Assembly (NCBI RefSeq): GCF_001713475.1
Contig: NZ_CP016499.1
Location: 3,528,501 to 3,592,500 of the forward strand
DNA length: 64,000 nt
Origin: Agrobacterium sp. RAC06
GTDB lineage: Bacteria > Pseudomonadota > Alphaproteobacteria > Rhizobiales > Rhizobiaceae
Direction: 5' to 3'
The notes under the pieces were generated by a model. It was not told the DNA's origin, made no database searches, and was given only the letters and a program-made list of their open reading frames with translations. Of this stretch, positions 18,273-27,016 are shown piece by piece. Every line of letters starts with the position of its first letter. The stretch's first letter is position 1. A program made the translations under genes and the position numbers.

Positions 18273-19463
18273 ATGCCGCTCAACCATTCGGGACCTTCGC
18301 TGAAGCGATTTGGCATTCTTCTTACTTTTCTTCTATCTGCATCACTGGTGCAGGCGCAGCAGCCGGCTCCGGCGGCCACGGAAACACCCGTCGTCGCGCC
18401 TCAGGCTGGCGCGACGACCGCGCCGACTGCAAGTGAAAGCTCTGCAACTTCGCCTCGCGTCGTGACGCAGCCCGACGCTTCCGCGCCTCCGGCAGCGACG
18501 GCCGCTCCCGTTTCGCCTGCCAACCCCAACAGTGAGGCTTCTCCACCAGCACCAGAGGCCGTGGCTGCTCCCAGCGCGCAGGCCCCAGTCTCCGACGCTG
18601 CCAACCTTCCTTCTGCCGTGCAGCCGGCCGATGCCGCTGCCACCGGCGGTGAAGCCGCGCAATCTCCGACGGATCCGCTTGCCTCCGAGGTCGATGCGGT
18701 GCCCGCCGACACGGTTACGGACGTGCCGCCGATGAAGGCCATGCCGCATGATCTCTCGCCTGAGGGCATGTTCATGGCTGCCGATTGGGTGGTCAAATCA
18801 GTGATGATTTCGCTGGCTGTGGCTTCGGTTCTGACCTGGACCGTGTGGCTCGCGAAATCCTTGCAGCTTTTCGGTGCGCGGGCACGCGCCAAGCGCGGCC
18901 TCAAGGCCGTCACGAATGCCCGCCAATTGCGTGATGCCCTTCAAGCCCTCGAAAATCGCGGCGGTGTGGTGGCGACCATGGTTCGTGCCGCCCAGCATGA
19001 GGTCAGTCTTTCCGATGCGGCAATCGACCAGGTCGGTGGCGAAGGCGTCAAAGAGCGCGTCGGCTCGGCGCTCGCCCGGATCGAAGCCGGGGCAGGACGC
19101 GGCATGGCGAAGGGCACGGGCGTTCTCGCCAGCATCGGCTCGACTGCGCCATTCGTCGGTCTGTTCGGCACGGTCTGGGGTATCATGAATTCGTTCATCG
19201 GCATTGCCGAGACGCAGACCACCAATCTTGCCGTCGTCGCGCCGGGTATCGCCGAGGCGCTTCTGGCAACGGCCATCGGTCTCGTCGCGGCCATTCCGGC
19301 TGTTATCATCTACAATGTCTTTGCACGCTCCGTGACGGGCTACCGCCAGCTTCTTGCCGACGCCGGGGCTGGCATCGAGCGGCTGGTCAGCCGTGATCTC
19401 GACTTCCGCAAGAGTGCCCGCATCGCTCAGGCGACCAAGGCCATGGCGATGGCGGCGGAGTGA
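18273..19463 (+). CDS. exbB: TonB-system energiser ExbB with long Ala/Pro-rich periplasmic N-terminus
   Basis: A 396-residue MotA/TolQ/ExbB family protein. Residues 1-25 form a signal sequence ending LVQAQQ; residues about 26-165 are an Ala/Pro/Ser-rich low-complexity periplasmic segment, much longer than in enterobacteria but common in alphaproteobacteria. Three membrane segments follow: [19 protein letters not shown], the [26 protein letters not shown] block that is the family hallmark, and [23 protein letters not shown]. With ExbD it forms the proton channel that drives TonB. AAGGAG at 18261-18266 fixes the start at 18273. It is the first gene of exbB-exbD-tonB. No iron-box sequence was recognised in the 148 bases upstream. 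Confidence 0.93.
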   Translation: MPLNHSGPSLKRFGILLTFLLSASLVQAQQPAPAATETPVVAPQAGATTAPTASESSATSPRVVTQPDASAPPAATAAPVSPANPNSEASPPAPEAVAAPSAQAPVSDAANLPSAVQPADAAATGGEAAQSPTDPLASEVDAVPADTVTDVPPMKAMPHDLSPEGMFMAADWVVKSVMISLAVASVLTWTVWLAKSLQLFGARARAKRGLKAVTNARQLRDALQALENRGGVVATMVRAAQHEVSLSDAAIDQVGGEGVKERVGSALARIEAGAGRGMAKGTGVLASIGSTAPFVGLFGTVWGIMNSFIGIAETQTTNLAVVAPGIAEALLATAIGLVAAIPAVIIYNVFARSVTGYRQLLADAGAGIERLVSRDLDFRKSARIAQATKAMAMAAE

Positions 19464-19467
19464 ACCA

Positions 19468-19947
19468 ATGGCCGGTGGCATCAGAGAAAACAGTTCCGGC
19501 GACGATCTGGCCGAGAACCACGAGATCAACGTGACGCCGTTTATCGACGTCATGCTTGTGCTGTTGATCATCTTCATGGTCGCCGCGCCCTTGTCGACGG
19601 TCGATGTGAATGTCGATCTGCCCGCTTCCACGGCGAAGCCGGCCGAACGTCCCGATGAGCCCGTTTATGTCACTCTCAAGGAAGACATGAGCCTGGCGCT
19701 TGGAAACGATACCGTCGCACGCGAGACGCTCGGCACGTCGCTCGACCGGATGACCGAAGGCAACAAGGACGCGCGCATCTTCCTGCGTGCCGACAAGACG
19801 GTCGACTATGGTCAGTTCATGGAGGTCATGAACCTCTTGCGGGATGCGGGATACCTGAAGATCGCCCTCGTTGGGCTGGAAGCAGTTGCCGCCGTGCCGG
19901 CGCCTGATGCTGCTGCAGCGACAGAGCCCGTAGGACCGGCACCATGA
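19468..19947 (+). CDS. exbD: biopolymer transport protein ExbD
   Basis: A 159-residue ExbD/TolR protein. One N-terminal membrane helix contains the essential channel aspartate in NVTPFIDVMLVLLIIFMVAAP, followed by a periplasmic domain (VYVTLKEDMSLALGNDTV and IFLRADKTVDYGQFMEVMNLLRDAGYLKIALVGLE). It partners ExbB in coupling the proton motive force to TonB. The chosen ATG at 19468 is four bases after the exbB stop; a frame extension into exbB is rejected. Its stop overlaps the tonB start in ATGA. The C-terminus carries an Ala/Pro-rich tail. Confidence 0.93.
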   Translation: MAGGIRENSSGDDLAENHEINVTPFIDVMLVLLIIFMVAAPLSTVDVNVDLPASTAKPAERPDEPVYVTLKEDMSLALGNDTVARETLGTSLDRMTEGNKDARIFLRADKTVDYGQFMEVMNLLRDAGYLKIALVGLEAVAAVPAPDAAAATEPVGPAP

Positions 19948-20867
19948 TCGAGCCTCGCTCCACGAAACGGATCCTTGGTGAAGGGCTGTTGTGGACAACG
20001 GCCGGGGTCCTGATCGCCACGGCCCATGCGGGTGCGGTGGCTGTTCTGTTGCGCGAACCGGACATGGTGATGGCCGATAGCGGGCCGCCGCCAGCGATCA
20101 TGATCGAGCTTGCGCCGGAACCTGAGGCCGTCATCACAGACGAGACCGAGATCTCGACCGAACAGGTCGATGCAGAAGAGGTCAAGACCGCAACCAGCGA
20201 GCCGCTGCCGGAACCCATCCCGGAGCCTGTGGAGCAGCCTCTCCCGGAGCCGCCGCCTCCAGAGCCTGAGCCAGAACCAGAACCCGAGGTCACAGAACTT
20301 CAGCCCGAAGTGCCGCCGCTGATCGAGCCCGAGCCGCTGCCGGAGATCGATCCGATCGAACAGATGGTGATGGCGGAACTGGAGAATGTCGAGGTTCCGA
20401 TCCCGATGCTGCGGCCGCCCGCGCCGAAACCGGAAATCGAGAAGAAGAAAGAACCGGCGCCGAAGAAAGTGGTCAAGAAGCAGGCCCAGCCTCCCGCGTC
20501 GCAGGCGGCCCGCACGGCCAAGGCCGAGGTCGCCCAATCGACCCGCAATGCGGCTGCGGCAACCGCCAGCGGTGCCGGTCGGAGTGTTTCGCCGGCGAGA
20601 TGGCAGTCGCGTCTGATGTCCCATCTCGAACGTCGCAAGCGTTACCCGAGTGCTGCCCGCAGCAACCGGGAAGAAGGCACCGTCTACGTCCGGTTCCGGA
20701 TCGACGATTCCGGCAATGTGCTGTCCGTCTCGCTTTCGCGCTCGTCGGGCTTTCCGACGCTCGACAACGCGGTTCTCGACATGGTGCGCGCTGCTTCGCC
20801 GGTGCCGGCCCCCCCTGTCGGGGTCAACAAGACGATCACGGCACCCGTCCGCTTCAACCTTCGCTGA
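19944..20867 (+). CDS. tonB: energy transducer TonB
   Basis: A 307-residue TonB protein. A membrane anchor at about residues 10-33 (LLWTTAGVLIATAHAGAVAVLL) is followed by a long Pro/Glu-rich spacer (many EPEPEP-type repeats, residues about 50-140) and a Lys-Pro-Ala section, ending in the globular TonB C-terminal domain (KRYPSAARSNREEGTVYVRFRIDDSG and GFPTLDNAVLDMVRAASPVPAPP). It spans the periplasm to energise outer-membrane receptors. The start overlaps exbD by four bases. The last 14 bases overlap the 3' end of the convergent kinase gene. No TonB-dependent receptor is nearby, so the system may serve receptors elsewhere. Confidence 0.93.
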   Translation: MIEPRSTKRILGEGLLWTTAGVLIATAHAGAVAVLLREPDMVMADSGPPPAIMIELAPEPEAVITDETEISTEQVDAEEVKTATSEPLPEPIPEPVEQPLPEPPPPEPEPEPEPEVTELQPEVPPLIEPEPLPEIDPIEQMVMAELENVEVPIPMLRPPAPKPEIEKKKEPAPKKVVKKQAQPPASQAARTAKAEVAQSTRNAAAATASGAGRSVSPARWQSRLMSHLERRKRYPSAARSNREEGTVYVRFRIDDSGNVLSVSLSRSSGFPTLDNAVLDMVRAASPVPAPPVGVNKTITAPVRFNLR

Positions 20868-22464
20868 GTTTACAGGCGGCCGCGAGATCCAGCGCAGCCT
20901 GCGCAACGGATGCCGGGGGGCTTGCCGCATCGATGCGATGCCAGCCGATCGGACCGGTTCCGCTCTCCAACTGTTTGTCGAGCACGCTCACCGTCGCATC
21001 CGAGTCGACAACCGGTCGGGCCTCGACGCGGGCTCTGAGAACAGCCGGGTCCGCCTCCAGCCACAGTCCGACGAACGGCACATGGTTCGCCCGCGCGACC
21101 TCCTCAATGGCCATTCTTTCGTCAGCATGGGCGAAGACGGCATTGGCGACGACGCAGCCGCCCGACCTCAGAACCATGCCAGCCTTTTCGGCGAGGGTCG
21201 CATAGACGCGTGCTGATGTTTCCGGCTTGTAGGCGTGCTGTGGCATGGGATGACCTCGCGCATGGCCGAGCATTGCGCGGCGGAGGCGGTCGCTCTCGAG
21301 CAGGCGCGCGCCGGGAGCAAGCCCCAGACGGGGCGCCATGGCTTCGGCGAGGGTGGATTTGCCAGAGCCGCTTAGCCCGCCGATGGCAACCAGCATCGGT
21401 TCCTTCCGCTGCAGCAGCTCGAGCGCCAGATCTCGGTAGGCGATCGCTTCCTCTGCGCCATGGCCGGTGCGATCTCCGAGGTTGCGCACCAGTGTCGCGC
21501 CGACATGAGCGCGGATCGCGGCCCTCAGCCCCAGGAGGAAGGGCAGGAGCCCAAAGCCTGCGTCATCGCCCGTTCGATCGAGATAGCGATTGACCACGGC
21601 GTTGGCATACTCCGGCAGGTTTCGATGCCAGAGATCCATCAACAGAAAGGCAAGATCATAGAGGATGTCGGAGGTCGCAAGGCCTTCGTTGAAGTCTATG
21701 CAGTCGAACATGCGCGGACCCTCGGGCCCGAGGAAGATGTTATGCAGATGAAGGTCGCCGTGGCAGTGACGGATCATGCCATCCTGCTCACGCTCGTTCA
21801 GCAATGAAGCATGGCGGTCGAGGGCATCCCGGAAGAGCCTGTTCAGACGGTTTGTCTCGTCGGCTGAGAAGAGCGGCACGGCGGAAAAAGCTGCATGGTT
21901 GATATCGAGAACAGCGGCGAGGTTGGCTTCACCGCTACCCGTATGCAGCACCTCCGCCATCCCGTGAAAGTCTGCAATGCGCTCGGCCGTTTCTTCCATC
22001 AAGGTCTTCGGCAAGCTGCCCGTTTCCGCCATCCTGTCGAACAGCTTGTCCTGCGAGAAGCGGTGCATCTCGACCACGTAGTCGATAGGTGACGCTTCAG
22101 CGTCGAAGGCGACATCGCCGTTTGCGTCTCGGCCGATGGACCTCACACCGGAGTAGATCTCCGGCGCGGTTCGGCAGTTCAGCTCTACTTCTCTATGGCA
22201 GTATCGTTTTCTGAGATCGAGCGTCGAGAAGTCGGCATAGGGCAGCTTCACCGCGCGCTTCAGCTTGTAGGCCTTGTCGCCGGCCAGGAAGATGAGGGAG
22301 ATGTGGGTTTCGATCACCTCGACTGGCGAGGTGATGCCATGGCTCCCGGGATCGCGGAGAAAGGCGATGGCGGCGGACTGGTCCTCGACTGGCATGCATC
22401 CCTCACGTCTGACGGCTGCTTCAGTCTCACTCATCCGTTGATCAAAGGCCAGCGTCTGGCGCAT
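20854..22464 (-). CDS. two-domain protein: aminoglycoside-phosphotransferase-like kinase fused to P-loop kinase
   Basis: A 536-residue soluble protein. The N-terminal 330 residues have a protein-kinase-like/APH fold, with the Brenner motif RHCHGDLHLHNIFL near residue 233 and the metal-binding CIDFNEG after it. The C-terminal 170 residues are an AAA/gluconokinase-like P-loop domain with Walker A GLSGSGKST near residue 362. This bifunctional architecture is widespread and usually annotated only as AAA family ATPase; substrates are not known. Start is uncertain: ATG at 22464, 22434 and 22395 are all in frame, the last with GAGGG upstream. It overlaps the 3' end of tonB by 14 bases, tail-to-tail. 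Relation to the TonB system is not implied. Confidence 0.82.
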   Translation of the reverse strand: MRQTLAFDQRMSETEAAVRREGCMPVEDQSAAIAFLRDPGSHGITSPVEVIETHISLIFLAGDKAYKLKRAVKLPYADFSTLDLRKRYCHREVELNCRTAPEIYSGVRSIGRDANGDVAFDAEASPIDYVVEMHRFSQDKLFDRMAETGSLPKTLMEETAERIADFHGMAEVLHTGSGEANLAAVLDINHAAFSAVPLFSADETNRLNRLFRDALDRHASLLNEREQDGMIRHCHGDLHLHNIFLGPEGPRMFDCIDFNEGLATSDILYDLAFLLMDLWHRNLPEYANAVVNRYLDRTGDDAGFGLLPFLLGLRAAIRAHVGATLVRNLGDRTGHGAEEAIAYRDLALELLQRKEPMLVAIGGLSGSGKSTLAEAMAPRLGLAPGARLLESDRLRRAMLGHARGHPMPQHAYKPETSARVYATLAEKAGMVLRSGGCVVANAVFAHADERMAIEEVARANHVPFVGLWLEADPAVLRARVEARPVVDSDATVSVLDKQLESGTGPIGWHRIDAASPPASVAQAALDLAAACKLSEG

Positions 22465-22520
22465 GGACCTTTGTTGCAGGAAAGAAGGGCCGACGGTTGG
22501 CCGCCGACCCCTTCATAGCT

Positions 22521-24062
22521 TTACTCGATGTCGAACTTAACGCCCTGGGCGAGTGGCAGAGTGCGGCCGTAGTTCACCGTATTGGTCTGGCGACGCATAT
22601 AGGCCTTCCAGCTGTCCGAGCCGGATTCGCGGCCGCCGCCGGTTTCCTTTTCACCACCGAAGGCGCCACCGATTTCGGCGCCCGAGGGGCCGATGTTGAC
22701 GTTTGCGATGCCGCAGTCCGAACCGCGATCGGAGACGAAGGCTTCGGCTTCGCGGATGTCGTTGGTGAAGATCGACGAGGAAAGGCCCTGCGGTACGTCG
22801 TTGTTGAGGGCGAGGGCGTCATCGAAGTCGGCATACTTGATGACGTAGAGGATGGGGGCGAAGGTTTCCTCGACGACCGGGCCGCACTGCTCCGGCATTT
22901 CAACGAGGGCCGGGCGAACGTAGAAGGCGTCAGCTGCTTCGTCAGAGCGAACGCGGTCACCGCCATGCACCTTGCCGCCATTGGCCTTGGCAGCTTCTAG
23001 GGCGTGCTGCATGCGCTCGTAGGAGCCCTTGTCGATCAGCGGTCCGATCAGATTGCCGGCTTCCAGCGGGTTGCCGATGGTGACGGAGCCATAGGCCTTG
23101 ACGAGGCGCGGCACGAGCGTGTCGTAAACGCTCTCGTGGACGAAGAGGCGACGCAGTGTGGTGCAGCGCTGGCCGGCGGTACCCATGGCGGAGAAGGCAA
23201 CACCGCGCAGCGTCAGGTCGAGATCGGCGGTCGGGCCGACGATGGCGGCATTGTTGCCGCCGAGTTCGAGGATCGAGCGGCCGAAGCGGGCGGCGACACG
23301 CGGGCCGACGGCGCGGCCCATGGCGGTGGAGCCGGTCGCCGAGATCAGCGGGACCTTGGGGTTGTCGACGAGGATTTCGCCGATGTCACGACCGCCAATG
23401 AGGAGCGTCGACAGATTGGCCGGCGCCTTGCCGCCCTGTGCGTTGTAACGCTTCACGGCCTTTTCGAAGATCGCCTGGGTGGCGATGGCAGTGAGCGGGG
23501 TCTTTTCCGACGGCTTCCAGATCGTCGAGTTGCCGCAGACGAGGGCGAGTGCCGCATTCCAGGACCAGACGGCCACAGGGAAGTTGAAGGCCGAGATGAT
23601 GCCGGTGACGCCGAGCGGGTGCCAGGTTTCCATCATGCGGTGTTCGGCGCGCTCGGTCGCGATGGTGAGACCGTAGAGCTGGCGCGACAGGCCGACGGCG
23701 AAATCGCAGATGTCGATCATTTCCTGGACTTCGCCGAGGCCTTCGGAGGTGATCTTGCCGACTTCGATGGAAACGAGGCGACCGAGTTCGGTCTTGGCGG
23801 CGCGCAGTTCCTCGCCGAGCAGACGGATCAGCTCACCACGCTGAGGTGCCGGCACGAGGCGCCATTCGAGGAAGGCCTTGTGGGCTGCATCAATGGCCTT
23901 GCGGGTGTCGTCGCCAGAGATTTCGGCAACGGCTGCGATGGTTTTGCCGTTGATCGGCGAGCGGACAGACATCGTGCCGCCGGTCAGAGCCTTGGCGTCG
24001 ACGCCGAAGCTTGCCATCAGCGATGCCGTTTCGGCAGAAAAATTGAGAGTGGCGAGGGTCAT
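22521..24062 (-). CDS. amaB: L-piperideine-6-carboxylate / aminoadipate-semialdehyde dehydrogenase
   Basis: A 513-residue aldehyde dehydrogenase of the ALDH7 (antiquitin/AmaB) type. The catalytic Cys lies in GTAGQRCTTLRR near residue 300 and the general-base Glu in ILELGGNNAAI; GEKETGGGRESGSDSWKAYMRRQTNTVNY near the C-terminus is characteristic of ALDH7. It oxidises 2-aminoadipate 6-semialdehyde (in equilibrium with piperideine-6-carboxylate) to 2-aminoadipate with NAD(P). GAAGGA precedes the ATG at 24062, so a 30-codon upstream extension is not used. It lies 38 bases downstream of the amaA-like gene on the same strand, the same order and function as the Pseudomonas pipecolate pathway. Confidence 0.87.
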   Translation of the reverse strand: MTLATLNFSAETASLMASFGVDAKALTGGTMSVRSPINGKTIAAVAEISGDDTRKAIDAAHKAFLEWRLVPAPQRGELIRLLGEELRAAKTELGRLVSIEVGKITSEGLGEVQEMIDICDFAVGLSRQLYGLTIATERAEHRMMETWHPLGVTGIISAFNFPVAVWSWNAALALVCGNSTIWKPSEKTPLTAIATQAIFEKAVKRYNAQGGKAPANLSTLLIGGRDIGEILVDNPKVPLISATGSTAMGRAVGPRVAARFGRSILELGGNNAAIVGPTADLDLTLRGVAFSAMGTAGQRCTTLRRLFVHESVYDTLVPRLVKAYGSVTIGNPLEAGNLIGPLIDKGSYERMQHALEAAKANGGKVHGGDRVRSDEAADAFYVRPALVEMPEQCGPVVEETFAPILYVIKYADFDDALALNNDVPQGLSSSIFTNDIREAEAFVSDRGSDCGIANVNIGPSGAEIGGAFGGEKETGGGRESGSDSWKAYMRRQTNTVNYGRTLPLAQGVKFDIE

Positions 24063-24100
24063 GGTGGTCCTTCCGTCAGGTCTACCTGGTTCTTGTTCGT

Positions 24101-25384
24101 TCAAAATCGTGCGCCGGCCAGATGCGCCACCTGGGCGCCGGCCTCGTACCATGCTTCCTTCAGGGTGCGGAAGGCCGGTGCTTGTGGATCGGTGAGTGGC
24201 AGGGGCAGTTCTTCCTCTGACATCTGGCCGAGAATGTGGCTTGCGATGGTCTTGCCGAAGATCGTGCCCGGCGAGATGCCTCGACCGTTATAGCCGGAGA
24301 AGCCGATGACGCCGGGCGCAAACTTGTGGAAGCGCGGAAGCGCATTCGTGGTCATACCGATCTGACCATACCATTCGCTTTCGAAGGCAATGTCGCCGAT
24401 CTGCGGGAAGATCGCCTTCAGCGCGCGGCGAGCCCAGGACCGATGGATCGAGAGCCCGGTGCCGCGTAGGGCGCCGACGCTGCCGAAGACCATGCGGCCG
24501 GCCTTGTCCATGCGGAAGGAGGAGAGAACCTCCTTGGTATCCCAGCAGCCCTGACGTTCCGTCAGTATCGACTTACGCAGGTTGTCGCTCAGGGGGGCCG
24601 TCGCAAAATTAAAGTAGGGGAGGTGAACCTGTTCTTCGCGGACGGCGGCAAAGGGGCCGTGGCTATAGGCATCGGTTGCGACGACGATCCATTGGGCATC
24701 AACAGTGCCTTCTGCCGTGGTGACCCTCCAGCGATCGGCTGTCTTGCCATAGGCTTCAACCGTGCTTGCCGTATGCAGAACCGCTCCGGCCTTTTGTGCA
24801 GCATGAGCGAGACCGCGGACATAGGCGAGTGGCTGCAGCGTGCCAGCCCGGCGATCGAGCAGGGAGCCCTGGTAGGCGCGGGTGCTGATCTTGGATTCCG
24901 TTTCTGCCTTGTCCAGCAGGTCCACGGGGGCGCCCCGGCGCTGCCATTGCTCGGCGCGCGCCTCGATTTCCTTCTGGCCGGCGCTGCCGACTGCGCAGTG
25001 TAGCGTGCCAGAGCGCTCGAGTTCGCATTCGATGCCGTGGCGATCGATCAGTTCCATCACGGTGCGCGGTCCGTTGCCGAGAAGGTCCAGCAGCCGCTCG
25101 CCATAGACTGGGCCGAGTTCGCCCGGAAGATCGTCTGGCATGACCCACATGCCGGCATTGATCAGGCCGACATTGCGGCCCGCGCCGCCGAAGCCGATCT
25201 CCTTCGCTTCGAGCAGGATCACGCTGGTGCCTGCTTCAGCGAGGTGCAGGGCTGCAGAAAGCCCAGTATAACCGCCGCCGACGATCACGACATCCGCAGT
25301 CGCGGCGCCGCGCAGGGGCGCGGTCTGGGGCGCGGCAGGGGCCGTCTTTTCCCAAAGTCCGTGGGAGCGAGGATCGTTCAGCAT
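24101..25384 (-). CDS. amaA: FAD-dependent L-pipecolate oxidase-like amino-acid oxidoreductase
   Basis: A 427-residue DAO-family flavoenzyme. The dinucleotide-binding motif is DVVIVGGGYTGLSAALHLAEAG (residues about 32-53), followed by LLEAKEIGFGGAGRNVG, and the C-terminal FAD contact is GVIGFSGYNGRGISPGTIFGK. The next gene is an ALDH7 enzyme, which makes oxidation of L-pipecolate to piperideine-6-carboxylate the best guess, as for AmaA of Pseudomonas, which has nearly the same length. Other amino-acid oxidase activities cannot be excluded by sequence. The ATG at 25384 is chosen over one 42 bases upstream. It is divergent from a LysR gene, with 152 bases between. Confidence 0.8.
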   Translation of the reverse strand: MLNDPRSHGLWEKTAPAAPQTAPLRGAATADVVIVGGGYTGLSAALHLAEAGTSVILLEAKEIGFGGAGRNVGLINAGMWVMPDDLPGELGPVYGERLLDLLGNGPRTVMELIDRHGIECELERSGTLHCAVGSAGQKEIEARAEQWQRRGAPVDLLDKAETESKISTRAYQGSLLDRRAGTLQPLAYVRGLAHAAQKAGAVLHTASTVEAYGKTADRWRVTTAEGTVDAQWIVVATDAYSHGPFAAVREEQVHLPYFNFATAPLSDNLRKSILTERQGCWDTKEVLSSFRMDKAGRMVFGSVGALRGTGLSIHRSWARRALKAIFPQIGDIAFESEWYGQIGMTTNALPRFHKFAPGVIGFSGYNGRGISPGTIFGKTIASHILGQMSEEELPLPLTDPQAPAFRTLKEAWYEAGAQVAHLAGARF

Positions 25385-25477
25385 GGTGTGGCCCCGAGAT
25401 CTGCAATGTGCCGGGGCTGGCCGCATGAGATCACTCCGTGTCCCATGTCATTCCGCCCCGTACAGTCTTGTGATTTC

Positions 25478-25492
25478 TAGAAGAGCGTTCTA
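25478..25492. promoter_or_regulatory. candidate LysR operator between amaA and its divergent regulator
   Basis: Inverted repeat TAGAA-GAGCG-TTCTA (T-N13-A, near the LysR T-N11-A style), overlapped on its left by the palindrome TTCTAGAA. It lies about 45 bases before the LysR start and 94 bases before amaA. Confidence 0.4.
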
Positions 25493-25536
25493 CGCCATTC
25501 CAGCGATAAATTCTCAAGAGATCATTCCAAAAAGGC

Positions 25537-26436
25537 ATGACCATGCTGCCTGCCCGCCGCTTCCTTCCATCGCTGTCGCTGCTCACTGCATTCGAGGCCG
25601 CAGCCCGGACGGGGAGCATCACGGCGGCGGCACGGGAGCTCGATCTGACGCAGAGTGCGGTCAGCCGACAGATCAAGGCATTGGAGAACCAGCTTGGTGT
25701 CGAGCTGTTTTTACGCGAGCGCCAGACGATCCGGCTGACAGTCGCCGGTGACAGCTATGCCCGCGAGATACGGGAAGCGCTTCGCCGCATCTCCAGCGCG
25801 TCCCTGAACCTGCGTGCCAATCCGCATGGCGGCACGCTCAATCTTGCAATCCTGCCGACATTCGGTGCCCGTTGGCTCGCCCCGCGGCTGGGGCAATTTC
25901 TCGCCGGCAATCCCGGGATCACGATCAATCTGGTGACGCGACTGTCGCCATTCGACTTCCGACTGGATTCGATCGATGCGGCGATCCATTTCGGCGATGC
26001 CGTCTGGCCGGGCGCGGAACTGACGCTCTTGATGCGGGAGGAGACGATCCCCGCATGCAGCCCGGACTTCAAACAGGCGCATGCGATCGATGCGCCATCC
26101 GATCTTCTGCACGTGCCTTTGCTGCATCTCACGACCCGGCCGGATGCATGGGAACGTTGGTTCACGGAAACCGGTGTCGTGTTCGAGAACCTGCATGGAA
26201 TGCTCTTCGACCAGTTCGCCACTGCATCGCAGGCGGCGATCGGCGGTCTCGGCGTGGCGCTGCTTCCGACCTTCCTCATCCAGGACGAGCTCGCACGGGG
26301 CGAGTTGGTGGCCGCAGTCGATCGCCCGATGCAGAGCGCGCAACGATATTATCTCGCCTTTCCGCGGGAGCGGGCGGCCTATCCGCCGCTCGTCGCTTTC
26401 CGGGAGTGGATCGTCAAGGAACTTGCGCAGCGCTAG
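25537..26436 (+). CDS. LysR-type regulator (GcvA-like), divergent from amaAB
   Basis: A 299-residue LysR-family regulator. The winged helix-turn-helix occupies about residues 10-65 (GSITAAARELDLTQSAVSRQIKALENQLGVELF) and the effector domain begins with LNLAILPTFGARWLAPRL. It is transcribed away from amaA-amaB and is the probable regulator of that operon. It resembles the LysR beside glutaryl-CoA dehydrogenase along its whole length. An alternative ATG two codons downstream exists. It ends 17 bases before the convergent DUF3307 gene. Ligand unknown; pipecolate or a piperideine is suggested by position only. Confidence 0.9.
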   Translation: MTMLPARRFLPSLSLLTAFEAAARTGSITAAARELDLTQSAVSRQIKALENQLGVELFLRERQTIRLTVAGDSYAREIREALRRISSASLNLRANPHGGTLNLAILPTFGARWLAPRLGQFLAGNPGITINLVTRLSPFDFRLDSIDAAIHFGDAVWPGAELTLLMREETIPACSPDFKQAHAIDAPSDLLHVPLLHLTTRPDAWERWFTETGVVFENLHGMLFDQFATASQAAIGGLGVALLPTFLIQDELARGELVAAVDRPMQSAQRYYLAFPRERAAYPPLVAFREWIVKELAQR

Positions 26437-26452
26437 CAGCTTCTGGTCACAG

Positions 26453-26854
26453 TCAACTCGCCGCAGCCGCAATCCAGACGGCGAAGGCGAGATGGGTGAG
26501 ATGGTGCAGGGTCTGATCGGTGCCGAAAAGCCACCAATAGGCCGCCTGGTCCACCTTGAAGTGGTAACGCTGCTGGACCAGCGCCTTGCTTCTATCGATC
26601 AGTGCGTGAACGACAAGATCGACAACCGCAAGCCAGGCGAGTTGCGGTGCCATCGTGAGGCAGATCAACAGCGTTCCCAAGGCATGGACGGCAACATGCG
26701 CGAACAAGGGAGCTATCCACCCTTTAAGCCGCTCCTTGCCTGTTGCCATCCAACCGGTCTGAAGCAGAAAATCGGCCAAGAGATGCTTGATGACGAACAG
26801 AGCGACGGCCCAGATCAAAAGATCACTGGCGATTTGCTCCGGGATGGTGGGCAT
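26453..26854 (-). CDS. DUF3307 family membrane protein
   Basis: A 133-residue inner-membrane protein with about four hydrophobic segments (LLIWAVALFVIKHLLADFLLQ, FAHVAVHALGTLLICLTMA, LAWLAVVDLVVHALIDRSK and the C-terminal LTHLAFAVWIAAAA). The pattern H-x-L-x-D-F-x-x-Q followed by H-x-x-x-H-A and VDLVVHALIDR matches DUF3307, a family of unknown function with conserved His and Asp residues in the membrane. GAAGGA precedes the ATG at 26854, so a 14-codon upstream extension is rejected. It is convergent with the LysR gene and has no clear link to the catabolic genes around it. Confidence 0.85.
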   Translation of the reverse strand: MPTIPEQIASDLLIWAVALFVIKHLLADFLLQTGWMATGKERLKGWIAPLFAHVAVHALGTLLICLTMAPQLAWLAVVDLVVHALIDRSKALVQQRYHFKVDQAAYWWLFGTDQTLHHLTHLAFAVWIAAAAS

Positions 26855-27016
26855 GAATATTCCTTCGGCTGTATGTTCTGTCCGAAGATAGACCACTCTC
26901 CAAAACGCTGTGAAGCTGCCATTTAGTGTACCCAGATTTGGGCTTTGCGTTTCCTTTACGCAGCTATCGTGTTTCGGAGCACGGAATTAGGAGGATAGTA
27001 GTGATTGCGTCCGTCA

